Below are positions 54,271 to 64,000 of a stretch of 64,000 nucleotides of DNA, one piece after another (the stretch's first letter is position 1; each line of letters opens with the position of its first letter). The position numbers and the translations under genes are program-made. The notes under the pieces are model-generated. The model worked only from the letters and a program-made list of their open reading frames with translations, did no database searches and was not told the origin of the DNA. Origin of the DNA: Pseudoflavonifractor sp. An85 (GTDB taxonomy: Bacteria; Bacillota; Clostridia; Oscillospirales; Oscillospiraceae); assembly GCF_002161235.1 (NCBI RefSeq), contig NZ_NFHE01000009.1, forward strand, positions 32,780 through 96,779, in the 5' to 3' direction.

Positions 54271-54675
54271 CTATCCGGTAACCTTGTCCGATTCGGAAAT
54301 GGGATAATGAAGTCCATCCATACACACCTCTTGGGCGTGGAGCAGCAGCGCAGAATCCCAAATTTCCACCGCAATGTTGTATTCCAGGGGGTACTGCTGG
54401 AGCCATGGGTCTGTGGAGGTGGCGGTGGTGGTTCGGACCAGGACCGAGGTCAATTCGTAATAGTCACAGGCCTGAAAATCAAAGGTGCTGTTGCCCTTCA
54501 TCTTTTCCACCCACATACATGAGGTGCAGCCCGTAAAGGTGAGGTTGTGGATGGTGGTGTTGCCGTAGTCGGTGCATTCCAAATCAAATTCTACCTTTTT
54601 GTTGAGTAAATCCACATGGAAGCGGCGAATCACGGAACCATAGATATCATTTAGAGCGGTGTTGAGATCGGTCAT
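54271..54675 (-). CDS. small protein of unknown function (operon with 53229-55612)
   Basis: 134 residues with no membrane segment. A beta-rich pattern with several Cys (TFTGCTSCMWVEKMKG, CDYYELTSV) is seen. I recognise no family. It starts 11 bases after the stop of the next upstream gene. Confidence 0.6.
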   Translation of the reverse strand: MTDLNTALNDIYGSVIRRFHVDLLNKKVEFDLECTDYGNTTIHNLTFTGCTSCMWVEKMKGNSTFDFQACDYYELTSVLVRTTTATSTDPWLQQYPLEYNIAVEIWDSALLLHAQEVCMDGLHYPISESDKVTG

Positions 54676-54686
54676 GTCAGACCTCC

Positions 54687-55337
54687 TTATGTGTTTGAGC
54701 GTTTCCCGCTGATTTCCCGCAAACGCTCCAGATTCCGGCGGAGCACCTTCCGGTTATAGATGCCGATATACCCGCACACCAGCACCAGGGCCAGGGCCAC
54801 CACGGCGCAGATGGCTGCGGCCATGGTGTTGTTCTGAGTCATGGCTCCGTAAAAGAGTGCACCAAACAGCACCAAGGCCCACAGGAGTACCCCAAACACA
54901 CGGCACATATGGAAGAAATACGCCTGATGGAGCACTTGGGGAAGGGGCTCACAGGTGGACTGCTCCAGGGATACCCCGTCCCCCGAGATTTCCAGCTTGG
55001 GAGGGTATAGCTTCTGGGAAGACTTGGTGACCTGTACGGTGCAGGTGGCATCTTTGGAGGGGCGGAGTACAGCACTCAGGTGGTATGGCACTACGTCGTC
55101 CCATTGGTTATCACCGAAATGCAAAGCGGCCTGCAAGGGGGCGGTAATCACAATGCCTAGGGCAGCCAAGGCCTTCCATTTACGGGGTAAGGGCGGGTCT
55201 TGGGTCAGGGTAATGGTCTCACCCTCTACCACGTCCACTTCCACCGGGGTGTCCGAGGACAAATCCATCTGGGTTCCATGGTGGATAAAGTACAGGTTCA
55301 ATTCTTCGGGGAGAATTCCATGCAGGCGTACGTTCAT
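54687..55337 (-). CDS. two-helix membrane protein with N-terminal soluble domain
   Basis: 216 residues from ATG 55337 behind AAGGAGG. The N-terminal 140 residues are beta-rich with a Glu/Asp-rich strand (VEVDVVEGETITLT). Two close membrane helices occupy the last third (about 150-195), and the C-terminus is basic. Unknown family. It overlaps the upstream gene by 4 bases. Confidence 0.65.
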   Translation of the reverse strand: MNVRLHGILPEELNLYFIHHGTQMDLSSDTPVEVDVVEGETITLTQDPPLPRKWKALAALGIVITAPLQAALHFGDNQWDDVVPYHLSAVLRPSKDATCTVQVTKSSQKLYPPKLEISGDGVSLEQSTCEPLPQVLHQAYFFHMCRVFGVLLWALVLFGALFYGAMTQNNTMAAAICAVVALALVLVCGYIGIYNRKVLRRNLERLREISGKRSNT

Positions 55338-55612
55338 ACGTCCTTTCCTCCTTGTTTTTGTTTCCACAAAATATGTTCCGCCCAAATCCAGACAAAACTG
55401 GAGAGATAGGGGACACCCTGATACAAAAGCAGGGACAGGTCTTTCAGCTGCACCCAAAAGAACACGCTGACCGGGAGGTAGAGGGCCACGCAACAGGCAG
55501 CAACTTTGGGGGGCTGCTGAAATCGTTTTAACATCAGAAAAGTTACGATAAGGGGGATGGCAGCAATCCAAAACCGGATAGCCCCTTCCACGAGGTAAAC
55601 AATCAAGTCCAT
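55334..55612 (-). CDS. small membrane protein, first gene of the unknown operon
   Basis: 92 residues with two to three hydrophobic segments (about 5-27, 35-52 and 62-82) and a basic tail. Start ATG 55612 follows GGAAGGAG. Unknown family. Confidence 0.65.
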   Translation of the reverse strand: MDLIVYLVEGAIRFWIAAIPLIVTFLMLKRFQQPPKVAACCVALYLPVSVFFWVQLKDLSLLLYQGVPYLSSFVWIWAEHILWKQKQGGKDV

Positions 55613-55679
55613 ACTGACTCCTTCCGCCTTACGGCTGACAGCTCTCTTTGTACAAGAAGGTCTGGAAAAAAGTGCAATG

Positions 55680-55706
55680 CTCCTGGAATCGCTGGGATTC
55701 CAGGAG
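55680..55706 (-). terminator. hairpin after the SPFH gene
   Basis: The perfect 11-bp stem CTCCTGGAATC / GATTCCAGGAG is followed on the minus strand, 9 bases later, by a T run. It probably ends the NfeD-SPFH transcript ahead of the unknown operon. Confidence 0.55.
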
Positions 55707-55738
55707 TATTGGGATGTATGAATGCGGAAGTCCTGGGC

Positions 55739-56737
55739 TCAGGGCTTGGTGACAGGGGGCTTCTGAGCGGGGGCAGTGGCGGGATTGGGGGTGACGGAGT
55801 CGAACACCGTCTTGGCAGAGGCGCACAGGCCGGCCAGACCCTGAATCTCGCTGGGAATGATAATCTTGGTGGCCCGACCGTCGGCGGCCTTCTGGAAAGC
55901 CTCCAGAGCCTTGAGCTGGAGCACTTCGGTGTTGGGGGCGGCCTCGTTCAAGAGCTTCAAGGCGTCGGCGGTGGCCTGCTGCACCTTCAAAATGGCCTCA
56001 CTCTCGGCCTCAGCGGCCAGGATGCGGGCGGTCTTTTCAGCCTCAGCCTGCATGATCTTGGCCTGCTTGGCGGCGTCAGCCCGGAGAATGGCGGACTGCT
56101 TCTCGCCCTCAGCCACCAGAATCTGAGACTGCTTCTGGCCTTCGGCCTGGAGGATGGCTTCCCGGCGTTCCCGCTCGGCGCGCATCTGCTTCTCCATGGA
56201 CTCCTGAATGTCCCGGGGAGGCATAATGTTCTTCAGCTCCACGCGGTTGACCTTGATGCCCCAGGGATCGGTGGCCTCGTCCAGAATGGCCCGCATCTGG
56301 GTGTTGATGTGGTCACGGCTGGTGAGAGACTGGTCCAGTTCCAGGTCGCCGATGATGTTACGCAGGGTGGTGGCGGTGAGATTCTCGATGGCGCTCAGGG
56401 GCTGCTCCACACCGTAGGTATACAGCTTGGGGTCGGTGATTTGGAAGTACAGAACGGTGTCGATCTGCATGGTGACATTGTCCTTGGTGATCACGGGCTG
56501 GGGCGCGAAATCCACCACCTGCTCCTTCAGGGACACCACTTTGGCAATGCGCTCAATGAAGGGGATCTTGAAGTGAAGACCCACACTCCAGGTGGCTCGG
56601 AACGCGCCCAGACGCTCCACCACCATGGCCTTGGACTGAGGTACCACCTTGACGTTGGCGGCGATGATCAGCAAGACCAGAATGATGATCACCACAGGGA
56701 TGATCAAACCGAACAGACTACTTACTTCGAGTGGCAT
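55739..56737 (-). CDS. SPFH/Band 7 (stomatin-like) membrane protein
   Basis: 332 residues. An N-terminal membrane helix (about 8-28), a Band 7 domain (QSKAMVVERLGAF to about 200), a long Ala/Glu/Lys coiled coil (about 195-275) and a Pro-rich C-terminus are seen. Such proteins form membrane scaffolds with NfeD partners. The start overlaps the NfeD gene by 16 bases. Confidence 0.92.
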   Translation of the reverse strand: MPLEVSSLFGLIIPVVIIILVLLIIAANVKVVPQSKAMVVERLGAFRATWSVGLHFKIPFIERIAKVVSLKEQVVDFAPQPVITKDNVTMQIDTVLYFQITDPKLYTYGVEQPLSAIENLTATTLRNIIGDLELDQSLTSRDHINTQMRAILDEATDPWGIKVNRVELKNIMPPRDIQESMEKQMRAERERREAILQAEGQKQSQILVAEGEKQSAILRADAAKQAKIMQAEAEKTARILAAEAESEAILKVQQATADALKLLNEAAPNTEVLQLKALEAFQKAADGRATKIIIPSEIQGLAGLCASAKTVFDSVTPNPATAPAQKPPVTKP

Positions 56738-57183
56738 ACAACTTCCTCCTTTATCTCTTCTACCATAACTTTGACGCCTTCTATGCGCAACACCCGTACC
56801 ATGGTCCCGGCGGGAATGAGGGTGTCGTGCTCACTACGAGCGGTCCAGGGAATGCCGCCGATGGTCACAGCGCCCACGCCCCGGATGTTGTCGATGTCCT
56901 GGGTGACCCGGGCCTCCTGTCCGATGACACGGTCGGCGTTGGTGGCCTCTACCTTGCTGTTGAGATACTTTTTCGCCAGAGGACGCAGGGCCACCAGACA
57001 CACCACAGACAACACAATGAAAATACCAATTTGCAGCCAAATGCTGCCGCCCAGTAGGGCGCAGACCAGCGCGCCCAGGGAGCCAATGGCAAACCACACG
57101 GAAGTCAGACCCACGGTGGCGGCTTCCGCAGCGGCAAAGATGAGCAGCAATGCCAGCCAGACGATTTGATAGACAAGATCCAT
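56722..57183 (-). CDS. NfeD-family membrane protein
   Basis: 153 residues from ATG 57183 (AAAGGAGG upstream). Membrane helices cover about 4-25, 28-48 and 53-75, and a C-terminal OB-fold domain (IGQEARVTQDIDNIRGVGAV) follows. It is a short NfeD without the ClpP-class protease domain and partners the SPFH protein. Confidence 0.9.
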   Translation of the reverse strand: MDLVYQIVWLALLLIFAAAEAATVGLTSVWFAIGSLGALVCALLGGSIWLQIGIFIVLSVVCLVALRPLAKKYLNSKVEATNADRVIGQEARVTQDIDNIRGVGAVTIGGIPWTARSEHDTLIPAGTMVRVLRIEGVKVMVEEIKEEVVCHSK

Positions 57184-57280
57184 GATGGAAACCTCCTTTG
57201 GGGGTAGTATAGCATAGCACCCCCTGGTGATACCACTACAATTTGTAACCTTTACGGCTTTTATCAAAAAATTATTGTCC

Positions 57281-57309
57281 TTGTCATGAGGAGGAAAATT
57301 GGGTATAAT
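57281..57309 (+). promoter_or_regulatory. promoter of the methyltransferase-lipid kinase operon
   Basis: TTGTCA (57281-57286) and TATAAT (57304-57309) are 17 bp apart. Confidence 0.8.
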
Positions 57310-57366
57310 AAAAAAGATTATGGCTATTTTATGTCAACAGGGGAACCACCCCGGAGAGGACGGAAT

Positions 57367-58491
57367 ATGGACGGGAAACTGCAATTTGTCATCCCCACCC
57401 TGCTGGGTGTGGAGAGCTTGGTGAGCTACGAGGTAAAGAAACTGGGCCTTAGCGATGTGCGAGCAGAAAACGGTCGAGTTTTGTGCGTGGGCACCAAAAA
57501 AGACATTCCCCGGCTGAATTTGAATCTGCGCACCGGCGCCCGTGTGCTCATTTTACTGGGTGAGTTTATGGCGCCCACTTTTGAGGCTCTGTTTGAGGGG
57601 ACCCGGGCCTTGCCCTGGGAGGAGTTTATCCCTCGGGAGGGCAAATTCCCTGTGAAGGGCTATTCCATCAACTCCGCCCTCCACGCCGTGCCCACCTGCC
57701 AGGCCATGGTGAAAAAGGCCATTGCCAAGCGGCTGGGGAAGGTGTATGGGCTGGAGACTCTGCCTGAGACCGGGGCACTGTATCAGGTACAGTTTGCCCT
57801 GTTTAAGGATCGGGCTTCTCTGATGCTGGACACCTCCGGAGAGGGGCTGTACAAGCGGGGCTATCGGGCTCAGGGTGTGGCAGCTCCCTTGAAGGAGACC
57901 TTGGCCGCTGCCATGGTAGCCCTGTCCCGATACAAGGGACGAGACCCTTTTTGTGACCCCTTCTGCGGCTCGGGAACCATTGCCATCGAGGCCGCCCTTA
58001 TCGCCGAGAACCGGGCTCCTGGCCTGAACCGCTCTTTCTCCGCCCAGAAGTGGGCGCAGCTGCCCTCGGGGCTGTGGCTGGATGCCGCCGACGAGGCCAT
58101 AGACGGGGAGTTTGACGGACATTACGAGATCTGGGGCGGAGACATCGACCCCAAAGCGGTGGAGCTGGCCCGACACAATGCCCAGCTGGCTGAGGTGGAC
58201 GATGTGGTGTCCTTTGAAGTGGCGGACGCCACCCGGTTCCACTTCGGCGGCCTGCGAGGGAGGGTGGTCACCAACCCGCCCTACGGCGAGCGCCTGATGG
58301 AAAAGCGGGAGGCCGAGGAGCTGTACCGGGCCTTTGGTCGGGCCATGGACAAGTTCCCCGACGGCTGGCAGGTGTCCATTTTGTCCTCTCACACCGAGTT
58401 TGAGCGCACCTATGGCAAAAAGGCGGATAAAAAACGGAAGCTGTACAACGGCATGTTGAAATGCGACCTGTTCCAGTACGGCGTGAAATGA
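57367..58491 (+). CDS. class I SAM-dependent rRNA methyltransferase (RlmL-N/THUMP type)
   Basis: 374 residues from ATG 57367 (GAGAGGA upstream). An N-terminal THUMP region (about 1-155) is followed by a Rossmann methyltransferase (DPFCGSGTIAIEAALIAENR and the catalytic VVTNPPYGERL). It corresponds to the RlmL N-terminal half or YpsC family that makes N2-methylguanine in 23S rRNA. Start is after the in-frame promoter region. Confidence 0.9.
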   Translation: MDGKLQFVIPTLLGVESLVSYEVKKLGLSDVRAENGRVLCVGTKKDIPRLNLNLRTGARVLILLGEFMAPTFEALFEGTRALPWEEFIPREGKFPVKGYSINSALHAVPTCQAMVKKAIAKRLGKVYGLETLPETGALYQVQFALFKDRASLMLDTSGEGLYKRGYRAQGVAAPLKETLAAAMVALSRYKGRDPFCDPFCGSGTIAIEAALIAENRAPGLNRSFSAQKWAQLPSGLWLDAADEAIDGEFDGHYEIWGGDIDPKAVELARHNAQLAEVDDVVSFEVADATRFHFGGLRGRVVTNPPYGERLMEKREAEELYRAFGRAMDKFPDGWQVSILSSHTEFERTYGKKADKKRKLYNGMLKCDLFQYGVK

Positions 58492-58504
58492 CGGAGAGAG
58501 GGAT

Positions 58505-59428
58505 ATGAAACATTTATTTATCGTAAACCCTGCGGCGGGAAAGGCGGGGAACGAGGGGGCGCTGCTGGAGCAGATCGACCGGCTGGACCTGGACAGCGTG
58601 GTGGTGCACACCCAGCGCCAGGAGGAGGCCTGTGAGATCGCCCGGGCTGCCGCCCAGAGTGGGGAGCCCCTACGCATCTACGCCTGTGGCGGAGATGGCA
58701 CCTTAAATGAAGTCATCAACGGGGTGGCGGGTCTGGACCATGTGGCGGTGACCAACGTGCCCCTGGGCACCGGCAACGACTTTTTGAAAATCTTTGGTCC
58801 GGAGAATAAGGACAAGTTCTCCCAGCTGGAGCAACTCAGCCAGGGGCCCCAGGTGGCCATGGACCTGATGGAGTGCAACGGCAAGCTGGGCCTGGATATC
58901 TTCTGTGCCGGCGTGGATGCCCGCATTGCCGCCGATGTACATAAGTACCGCCGCCTGCCTCTGGTGCGGGGCATTGGGGCCTACATCCTCTCTCTCATCG
59001 CCAATGTGCTGTGGAAGGGCATCAGCCGCCCCACCCGAGTGGAGGCGGAGGAGTACGCCTACGAGGGAGAGACTGCCATTGTATGCGTGTGCAATGGCCG
59101 CTATTACGGCGGCGGCTTTATGCCCGTGGGGGACAACCTCCCCGACGACGGCAAGCTGGAGATGTTGGTGGTGCCCAAGGTCAGCCGCCGGACCTTCTTC
59201 CGCCTGGTGGGGGAGTACGCCAAGGGCCGCTATCGCCAGCACCCTGACCTCATCACCGCCGTGGAGGGCACCGAGTTTACCATCACCGCGCCCCAGCCCT
59301 TGGTGGCGGTGGTGGACGGGGAGATGCTGGAACAGAAGCGTTACCACATCCGCCTCTCGGAGAAAAAGGTGAATTTCTTCTATCCCCAGGGCCTCAGCTA
59401 CCAGCCCCGGGTGGAGGAGTCGAATTAG
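58505..59428 (+). CDS. diacylglycerol kinase-family lipid kinase (DgkB/YegS type)
   Basis: 307 residues. The N-terminal FIVNPAAGKAGNE and the catalytic glycine motif ACGGDGTLNEVINGVAG, plus VPLGTGNDFLK, are intact. It phosphorylates diacylglycerol or a related lipid on the cytoplasmic face. It is co-transcribed with the methyltransferase 13 bases upstream. Confidence 0.93.
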   Translation: MKHLFIVNPAAGKAGNEGALLEQIDRLDLDSVVVHTQRQEEACEIARAAAQSGEPLRIYACGGDGTLNEVINGVAGLDHVAVTNVPLGTGNDFLKIFGPENKDKFSQLEQLSQGPQVAMDLMECNGKLGLDIFCAGVDARIAADVHKYRRLPLVRGIGAYILSLIANVLWKGISRPTRVEAEEYAYEGETAIVCVCNGRYYGGGFMPVGDNLPDDGKLEMLVVPKVSRRTFFRLVGEYAKGRYRQHPDLITAVEGTEFTITAPQPLVAVVDGEMLEQKRYHIRLSEKKVNFFYPQGLSYQPRVEESN

Positions 59429-59499
59429 CACTCCCCCTGTCGCCTTGTGAACAAAAGATGAATTTTTTTCACTCAACCTCTATTTCTCAAAAATAGGGG

Positions 59500-59528
59500 T
59501 TGATTTTTTGGAGTGAAACGGTTATTAT
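59500..59528 (+). promoter_or_regulatory. sigma-A type promoter of groES-groEL
   Basis: TTGATT (59500-59505) and TATTAT (59523-59528) are 17 bp apart, immediately ahead of the CIRCE operator. Confidence 0.75.
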
Positions 59529-59539
59529 CTTATCTAGAG

Positions 59540-59566
59540 TTAGCACTCGGATAAAATGAGTGCTAA
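59540..59566 (+). promoter_or_regulatory. CIRCE operator (HrcA binding site)
   Basis: The exact consensus TTAGCACTC, 9 bases, GAGTGCTAA is seen. HrcA repression of the groE operon under normal temperature is expected. Confidence 0.97.
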
Positions 59567-59612
59567 CCCATGAAACCGTAAACCATTGGATTGATATAAG
59601 GAGGAACCAATT

Positions 59613-59900
59613 ATGACTCTGAAACCTCTGGCAGATCGCGTGATCTTGAAGGCCATGGAGGCCCAGGAAACCACCAAGGGCGGCATCATTCTCACCGCCA
59701 GCGCCAAGGAGAAGCCCGAGATGGCCGAAGTCGTGGCCGTTGGCCCCGGCGGCGTGGTGGACGGCAAAGAAGTCGTCATGACCGTAAAGGTGGGCGACAA
59801 GGTGCTCACCAGCAAGTACTCCGGCACTGAGGTCAAAGTGGACGGCGAGGAGTACAACATCGTGCGTCAGAACGACATTCTGGCCATTGTCGAGGACTAA
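59613..59900 (+). CDS. groES: co-chaperonin GroES
   Basis: 95 residues, normal length. It opens with LKPLADRVILKAMEA, has the mobile loop GGIILTASAKEKPE, and ends in YNIVRQNDILAIVED. Start ATG 59613 follows AAGGAGG. It caps GroEL. Confidence 0.98.
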   Translation: MTLKPLADRVILKAMEAQETTKGGIILTASAKEKPEMAEVVAVGPGGVVDGKEVVMTVKVGDKVLTSKYSGTEVKVDGEEYNIVRQNDILAIVED

Positions 59901-59927
59901 TTGAGTTTTTCTTACGGAGGTAATTGA

Positions 59928-61556
<1,629 letters not shown>

Positions 61557-61608
61557 TAGATGCCGAAAACCCTTGAAATGACTGGATTCCAGCGTAGAGA
61601 AAAGCGGA

Positions 61609-61674
61609 TTTACGCCAAACTTACGCCACAAAAAAACCGTATTAGAGCGAAATTTTACGCCAAACTTACGCCAC
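61609..61674. repeat. 21-bp direct repeat after groEL
   Basis: Two exact copies of a 21-base unit beginning TTTACGCCAAAC and ending TTACGCCAC lie at 61609-61629 and 61654-61674, period 45 bp. TTACGCCA occurs twice within each unit. They look like integrase arm-type binding sites near an attachment site. Confidence 0.75.
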
Positions 61675-61699
61675 GAATGAAGCGCATGATAGGGTAACT

Positions 61700-61740
61700 A
61701 ATACCCGGTACTCACATCTGTTTGAGTACCGGGTATTTTT
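61700..61740 (+). terminator. terminator after groEL
   Basis: The perfect 14-bp stem ATACCCGGTACTCA / TGAGTACCGGGTAT is followed by TTTTTA. Confidence 0.85.
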
Positions 61741-62182
61741 ATTATTTCAGGAACAAAAATACAACCTATTTTATAGGGCGATGCCAATTTTCTCTGTTTT
61801 CCCTCCGGCGTGTCCCATCCCGACGGCGTATAGAGTGGGGAGCGCGGCGGATGGCATACAATGCTCGGAACAGACTCATCCATCCGCCGCACCACCTTTC
61901 AAAACCGGATTCCATTTTTCGGCGTGTCGGGTAAGCGCTTCCCGTAGAATATGGAATTGGGCGGAGGCTTGAGGTACAGCTCAAATACTCCTGGGTCTCA
62001 GCCCCTTCTCTCATGAAACTCACCCCCGAGGGTTTTCCACCTTCGGGGGATTTCCATATCCGGCGCGATCCCGGTCCGTCCTCCGTTTCCTGTGGTATCC
62101 TTTTTGTCAGGCGATGGTTGGATGCGTATTCGTAATACCTCCAAATGTTGTCTGTTATCACACAGCCCAATCACTGCCTTCA

Positions 62183-62211
62183 GCCCCGGTCTTCGGATCG
62201 GGGCCTTTTTT
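62183..62211 (+). terminator. terminator upstream of the PcfB-position gene
   Basis: GCCCCGGTC pairs with GATCGGGGC (one mismatch) around a TTCG loop, followed by six T. It may attenuate transcription into the conjugation genes or end an upstream transcript. Confidence 0.75.
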
Positions 62212-62347
62212 CGTTTCCCCGTTGGCAGCAGTCGTATCCCGCGTCGTGTAGAGAATGAGGCTGCCGGGAAAGGAGGTGCCACGGGTAAGATGGAAGGGAT
62301 ACGGCAACCCAATACGCCCGCCCCGGCGGGAGAAAGGAAGGAACAAC

Positions 62348-63433
62348 ATGGCACAGGATATGGGCGACGATATAGGAGAGCGGATTTTCCGGCTTCTTGG
62401 CCGCGCAGTCGGCTATGGAATGCGCCGTTTCCTCGCGGACTACCAGAGAAATGCGGAGCAATGGACCCGGCAGCGGTTCCTCGAAAACGGCATGGACCCG
62501 ACCCAAGCACAGGCCCAAGCGCAGGCCGCAGCCGCCCGCGAGGCGGTGTGCGTGCCGTTCGGCGGCGCACAGGACGCGGCCCTGTTCGCACAGATGTGCC
62601 GTCAGGACGGCGTGTACGCCATGCCGCTCACGGACCCGCAGGGCAACGGCTTCCTCCAGTTCGCCGTGGCCGACCTTGACCGAATGCAGTCCACCATTTC
62701 CCGGTTCGCGCAGGAGGTGGCCCGGCAGCATGAGCAGTGGATAGGCGAAACGCTCCGCCAGCCGGTCAGCCCGGAGAAGCTGCCGCGGCTAAGGGAAATC
62801 CCCATCACGGATCGTCCCCGCACCGCGCCGGAGCAGGCTCCCGCGCAGGAGCGTGCCGCACAGACGCAAACGCAGCAGGCTCCCAACCGCACGCAGGCCA
62901 TCGCGGACAAGGTGCGGGACGCCCGCGACAATTGCACCGGCTTCAGTGACTTCCGCCAGCGGCTCGCCGAACAGGGTATCGGTGTCACCACCACCATGAC
63001 GGGAGAACTTATGTTCTATGAGGCCCGCATGGGTGCGGACGGACAGCTTTTGCCCTTCGAGCACCGGCAGGACTGGTCCGTTGGAGCCGATACGCTTCAG
63101 AAAAACTACGGCGTGGACGCCCGGCAGGACTGGTTCAACCGCAACCGGCCCACGGTGGCGGACGGTTCTCTGGATCAGCGCGGGGAGACCCCGGACCTGA
63201 ATCAGGGGATCCGCTCCCACGACGGCATGGACACGGACACGCGGACCATGCGTATCGAGCGTGAGCAGAACGGCACGGATGTGCCGCCGTCCAAGGTGCG
63301 TGAGGAGAAGGCGTACAGCCTCGACTCGGAGGCCAGAGAGGCCCGTGACGCCAGCAGGCAGCTCGCCAAGGAGAGCGGTCAGACGCAGGAGCGCGTCACC
63401 GACATCTCGGACAAGCTCAATCCGGTCCGGTAG
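62348..63433 (+). CDS. conjugation accessory protein in the PcfB/DUF3801 position
   Basis: 361 residues from ATG 62348 (AAAGGAAGG upstream). The N-terminal 35 residues (IFRLLGRAVGYGMRRFLADY) form an amphipathic helix as in DUF3801/PcfB proteins. A Gln/Ala-rich middle and a charged, mostly polar C-terminus follow, without membrane segments. It ends 10 bases before the VirD4 gene; PcfB-like proteins bring the relaxosome to that coupling protein. Family membership is supported mainly by position and the N-terminal helix. Confidence 0.6.
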   Translation: MAQDMGDDIGERIFRLLGRAVGYGMRRFLADYQRNAEQWTRQRFLENGMDPTQAQAQAQAAAAREAVCVPFGGAQDAALFAQMCRQDGVYAMPLTDPQGNGFLQFAVADLDRMQSTISRFAQEVARQHEQWIGETLRQPVSPEKLPRLREIPITDRPRTAPEQAPAQERAAQTQTQQAPNRTQAIADKVRDARDNCTGFSDFRQRLAEQGIGVTTTMTGELMFYEARMGADGQLLPFEHRQDWSVGADTLQKNYGVDARQDWFNRNRPTVADGSLDQRGETPDLNQGIRSHDGMDTDTRTMRIEREQNGTDVPPSKVREEKAYSLDSEAREARDASRQLAKESGQTQERVTDISDKLNPVR

Positions 63434-63443
63434 GAGGCGGCGC

Positions 63444-64000
63444 ATGGCAAAGCACAGCGGCAACCCGGAGGTCAGCCGGAAGATGGGCGTCTCGGCGCTG
63501 GTCACTTTCCTGCTGTCCGTCCTCGGCTTCTACCTCGGCGACCGGTACGGGGAGGCCATCGCCTCCCAGCCGGGCCAGTTCTTCGACCACTGGGGCGACG
63601 CCTTCACCGGCATGTGGCCCCTCATCCTTGACCGGCCCCTGCATCTCGACCTGTCGGCCACATCCCTGCTCATCGGCCTCGGCATGTTCTGCGTGGTGTG
63701 GCTGGTGTGGCTGCGGTTTGTGGCCTTCATGGGCAACTACCGTGCGGGCGAGGAGAGCGGTTCGGCACGCTGGGGCACCCTCAAGGAGGGCAAGGCGTTC
63801 AAGGACCAGACCAACGAGGACAACAACCTGATCTTCACACAGAACTACGGACTCGCCCTCCACCGGCCCAAATACAACCCCGAGCTGGACCGGAACCTGA
63901 ACGTGCTGGTCATCGGCGGCTCCGGCTCCGGCAAGACGTTCAACTACGTCACCCCCAACATCATGCAACTGAACGCCAACTACTTCATCACCGACCCCAA
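63444..64000 (+). CDS. VirD4/TraG-type coupling protein, N-terminal part (3' truncated by window)
   Basis: About 185 residues are visible from ATG 63444 (GGAGGCGG upstream). Two membrane helices (about 14-32 and 72-95) are followed by SARWGTLKEGKAF and the Walker A VIGGSGSGKTFNYV (about 155-168). It couples the DNA-relaxase complex to the mating channel. The rest of the element lies beyond the window. Confidence 0.92.
   Translation, partial: MAKHSGNPEVSRKMGVSALVTFLLSVLGFYLGDRYGEAIASQPGQFFDHWGDAFTGMWPLILDRPLHLDLSATSLLIGLGMFCVVWLVWLRFVAFMGNYRAGEESGSARWGTLKEGKAFKDQTNEDNNLIFTQNYGLALHRPKYNPELDRNLNVLVIGGSGSGKTFNYVTPNIMQLNANYFITDP

Larger units (their letters stand above)
61557..62347. other. 791-base left end of a second mobile element, no convincing gene
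   Basis: After groEL the sequence holds a direct repeat, a terminator, then about 430 bases with weak hairpins (for example CCCCCGA at about 62023 with TCGGGGG), a second terminator (62183-62211) and the leader of the next gene. ORFs here are short and overlap on both strands, so I list none. Confidence 0.5.

Noticed and set aside
61609..61674. CRISPR-like repeat
   Set aside because: Only two direct copies with a single spacer and no cas genes nearby.
61766..62170. 134-residue minus-strand frame at the second element's end
   Set aside because: Arg/Ser-rich without motifs, no ribosome binding site, and competing frames on the other strand.

Overview
The window looks like the chromosome of a moderately GC-rich Clostridia member, most probably Oscillospiraceae. 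This is inferred from the housekeeping genes, the T-box, TPP riboswitch and CIRCE elements, and Gram-positive type Shine-Dalgarno sequences; no rRNA or tRNA gene is present to confirm it.

Positions 1-21.6 kb are one end of an integrative conjugative element. It opens inside a VirB4-type ATPase and continues with a membrane-anchored M23 cell-wall hydrolase. An efflux-type cargo cassette follows: an ATP-binding protein, three FtsX-type permeases, a small membrane protein, a histidine kinase and a response regulator, with shared direct repeats upstream of both transcription units. The same stretch holds an alkyltransferase-like protein, an XRE repressor, a SLOG-fold protein and two orphan winged-helix proteins. 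Next come a sigma-like protein, about 520 bases of strongly structured non-coding DNA, a DinG-type helicase, two resolvase-domain-only proteins, a SHOCT-like small protein and three tandem large serine recombinases, the middle one without a catalytic domain.

Positions 21.7-26.4 kb are an AT-rich four-gene operon whose domains and order match the QatABCD anti-phage system (KAP ATPase, QatB, QueC-like protein, TatD nuclease). It has its own promoter directly after the recombinase terminator. A cluster of palindromes follows.

Positions 26.8-61.7 kb are mostly core chromosome: an SF2 helicase with predicted membrane segments; a TPP-riboswitch operon for uptake of a thiamine-related compound; pyrG; ilvE (minus strand); the run gdpP-rplI-dnaB-tilS-hpt-ftsH-lepB-unknown membrane protein-metG-tatD; a MarR regulator paired with a CpeT-like protein; T-box-controlled thrS with truA; a VanY-like lipoprotein; a four-gene minus-strand operon of unknown function; an SPFH/NfeD pair; an rRNA methyltransferase with a lipid kinase; and CIRCE-controlled groES-groEL.

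From about 61.6 kb a second mobile element begins. It is marked by a 21-bp direct repeat after groEL, a different codon style, a PcfB/DUF3801-position protein and the start of a VirD4 coupling protein that runs off the window.
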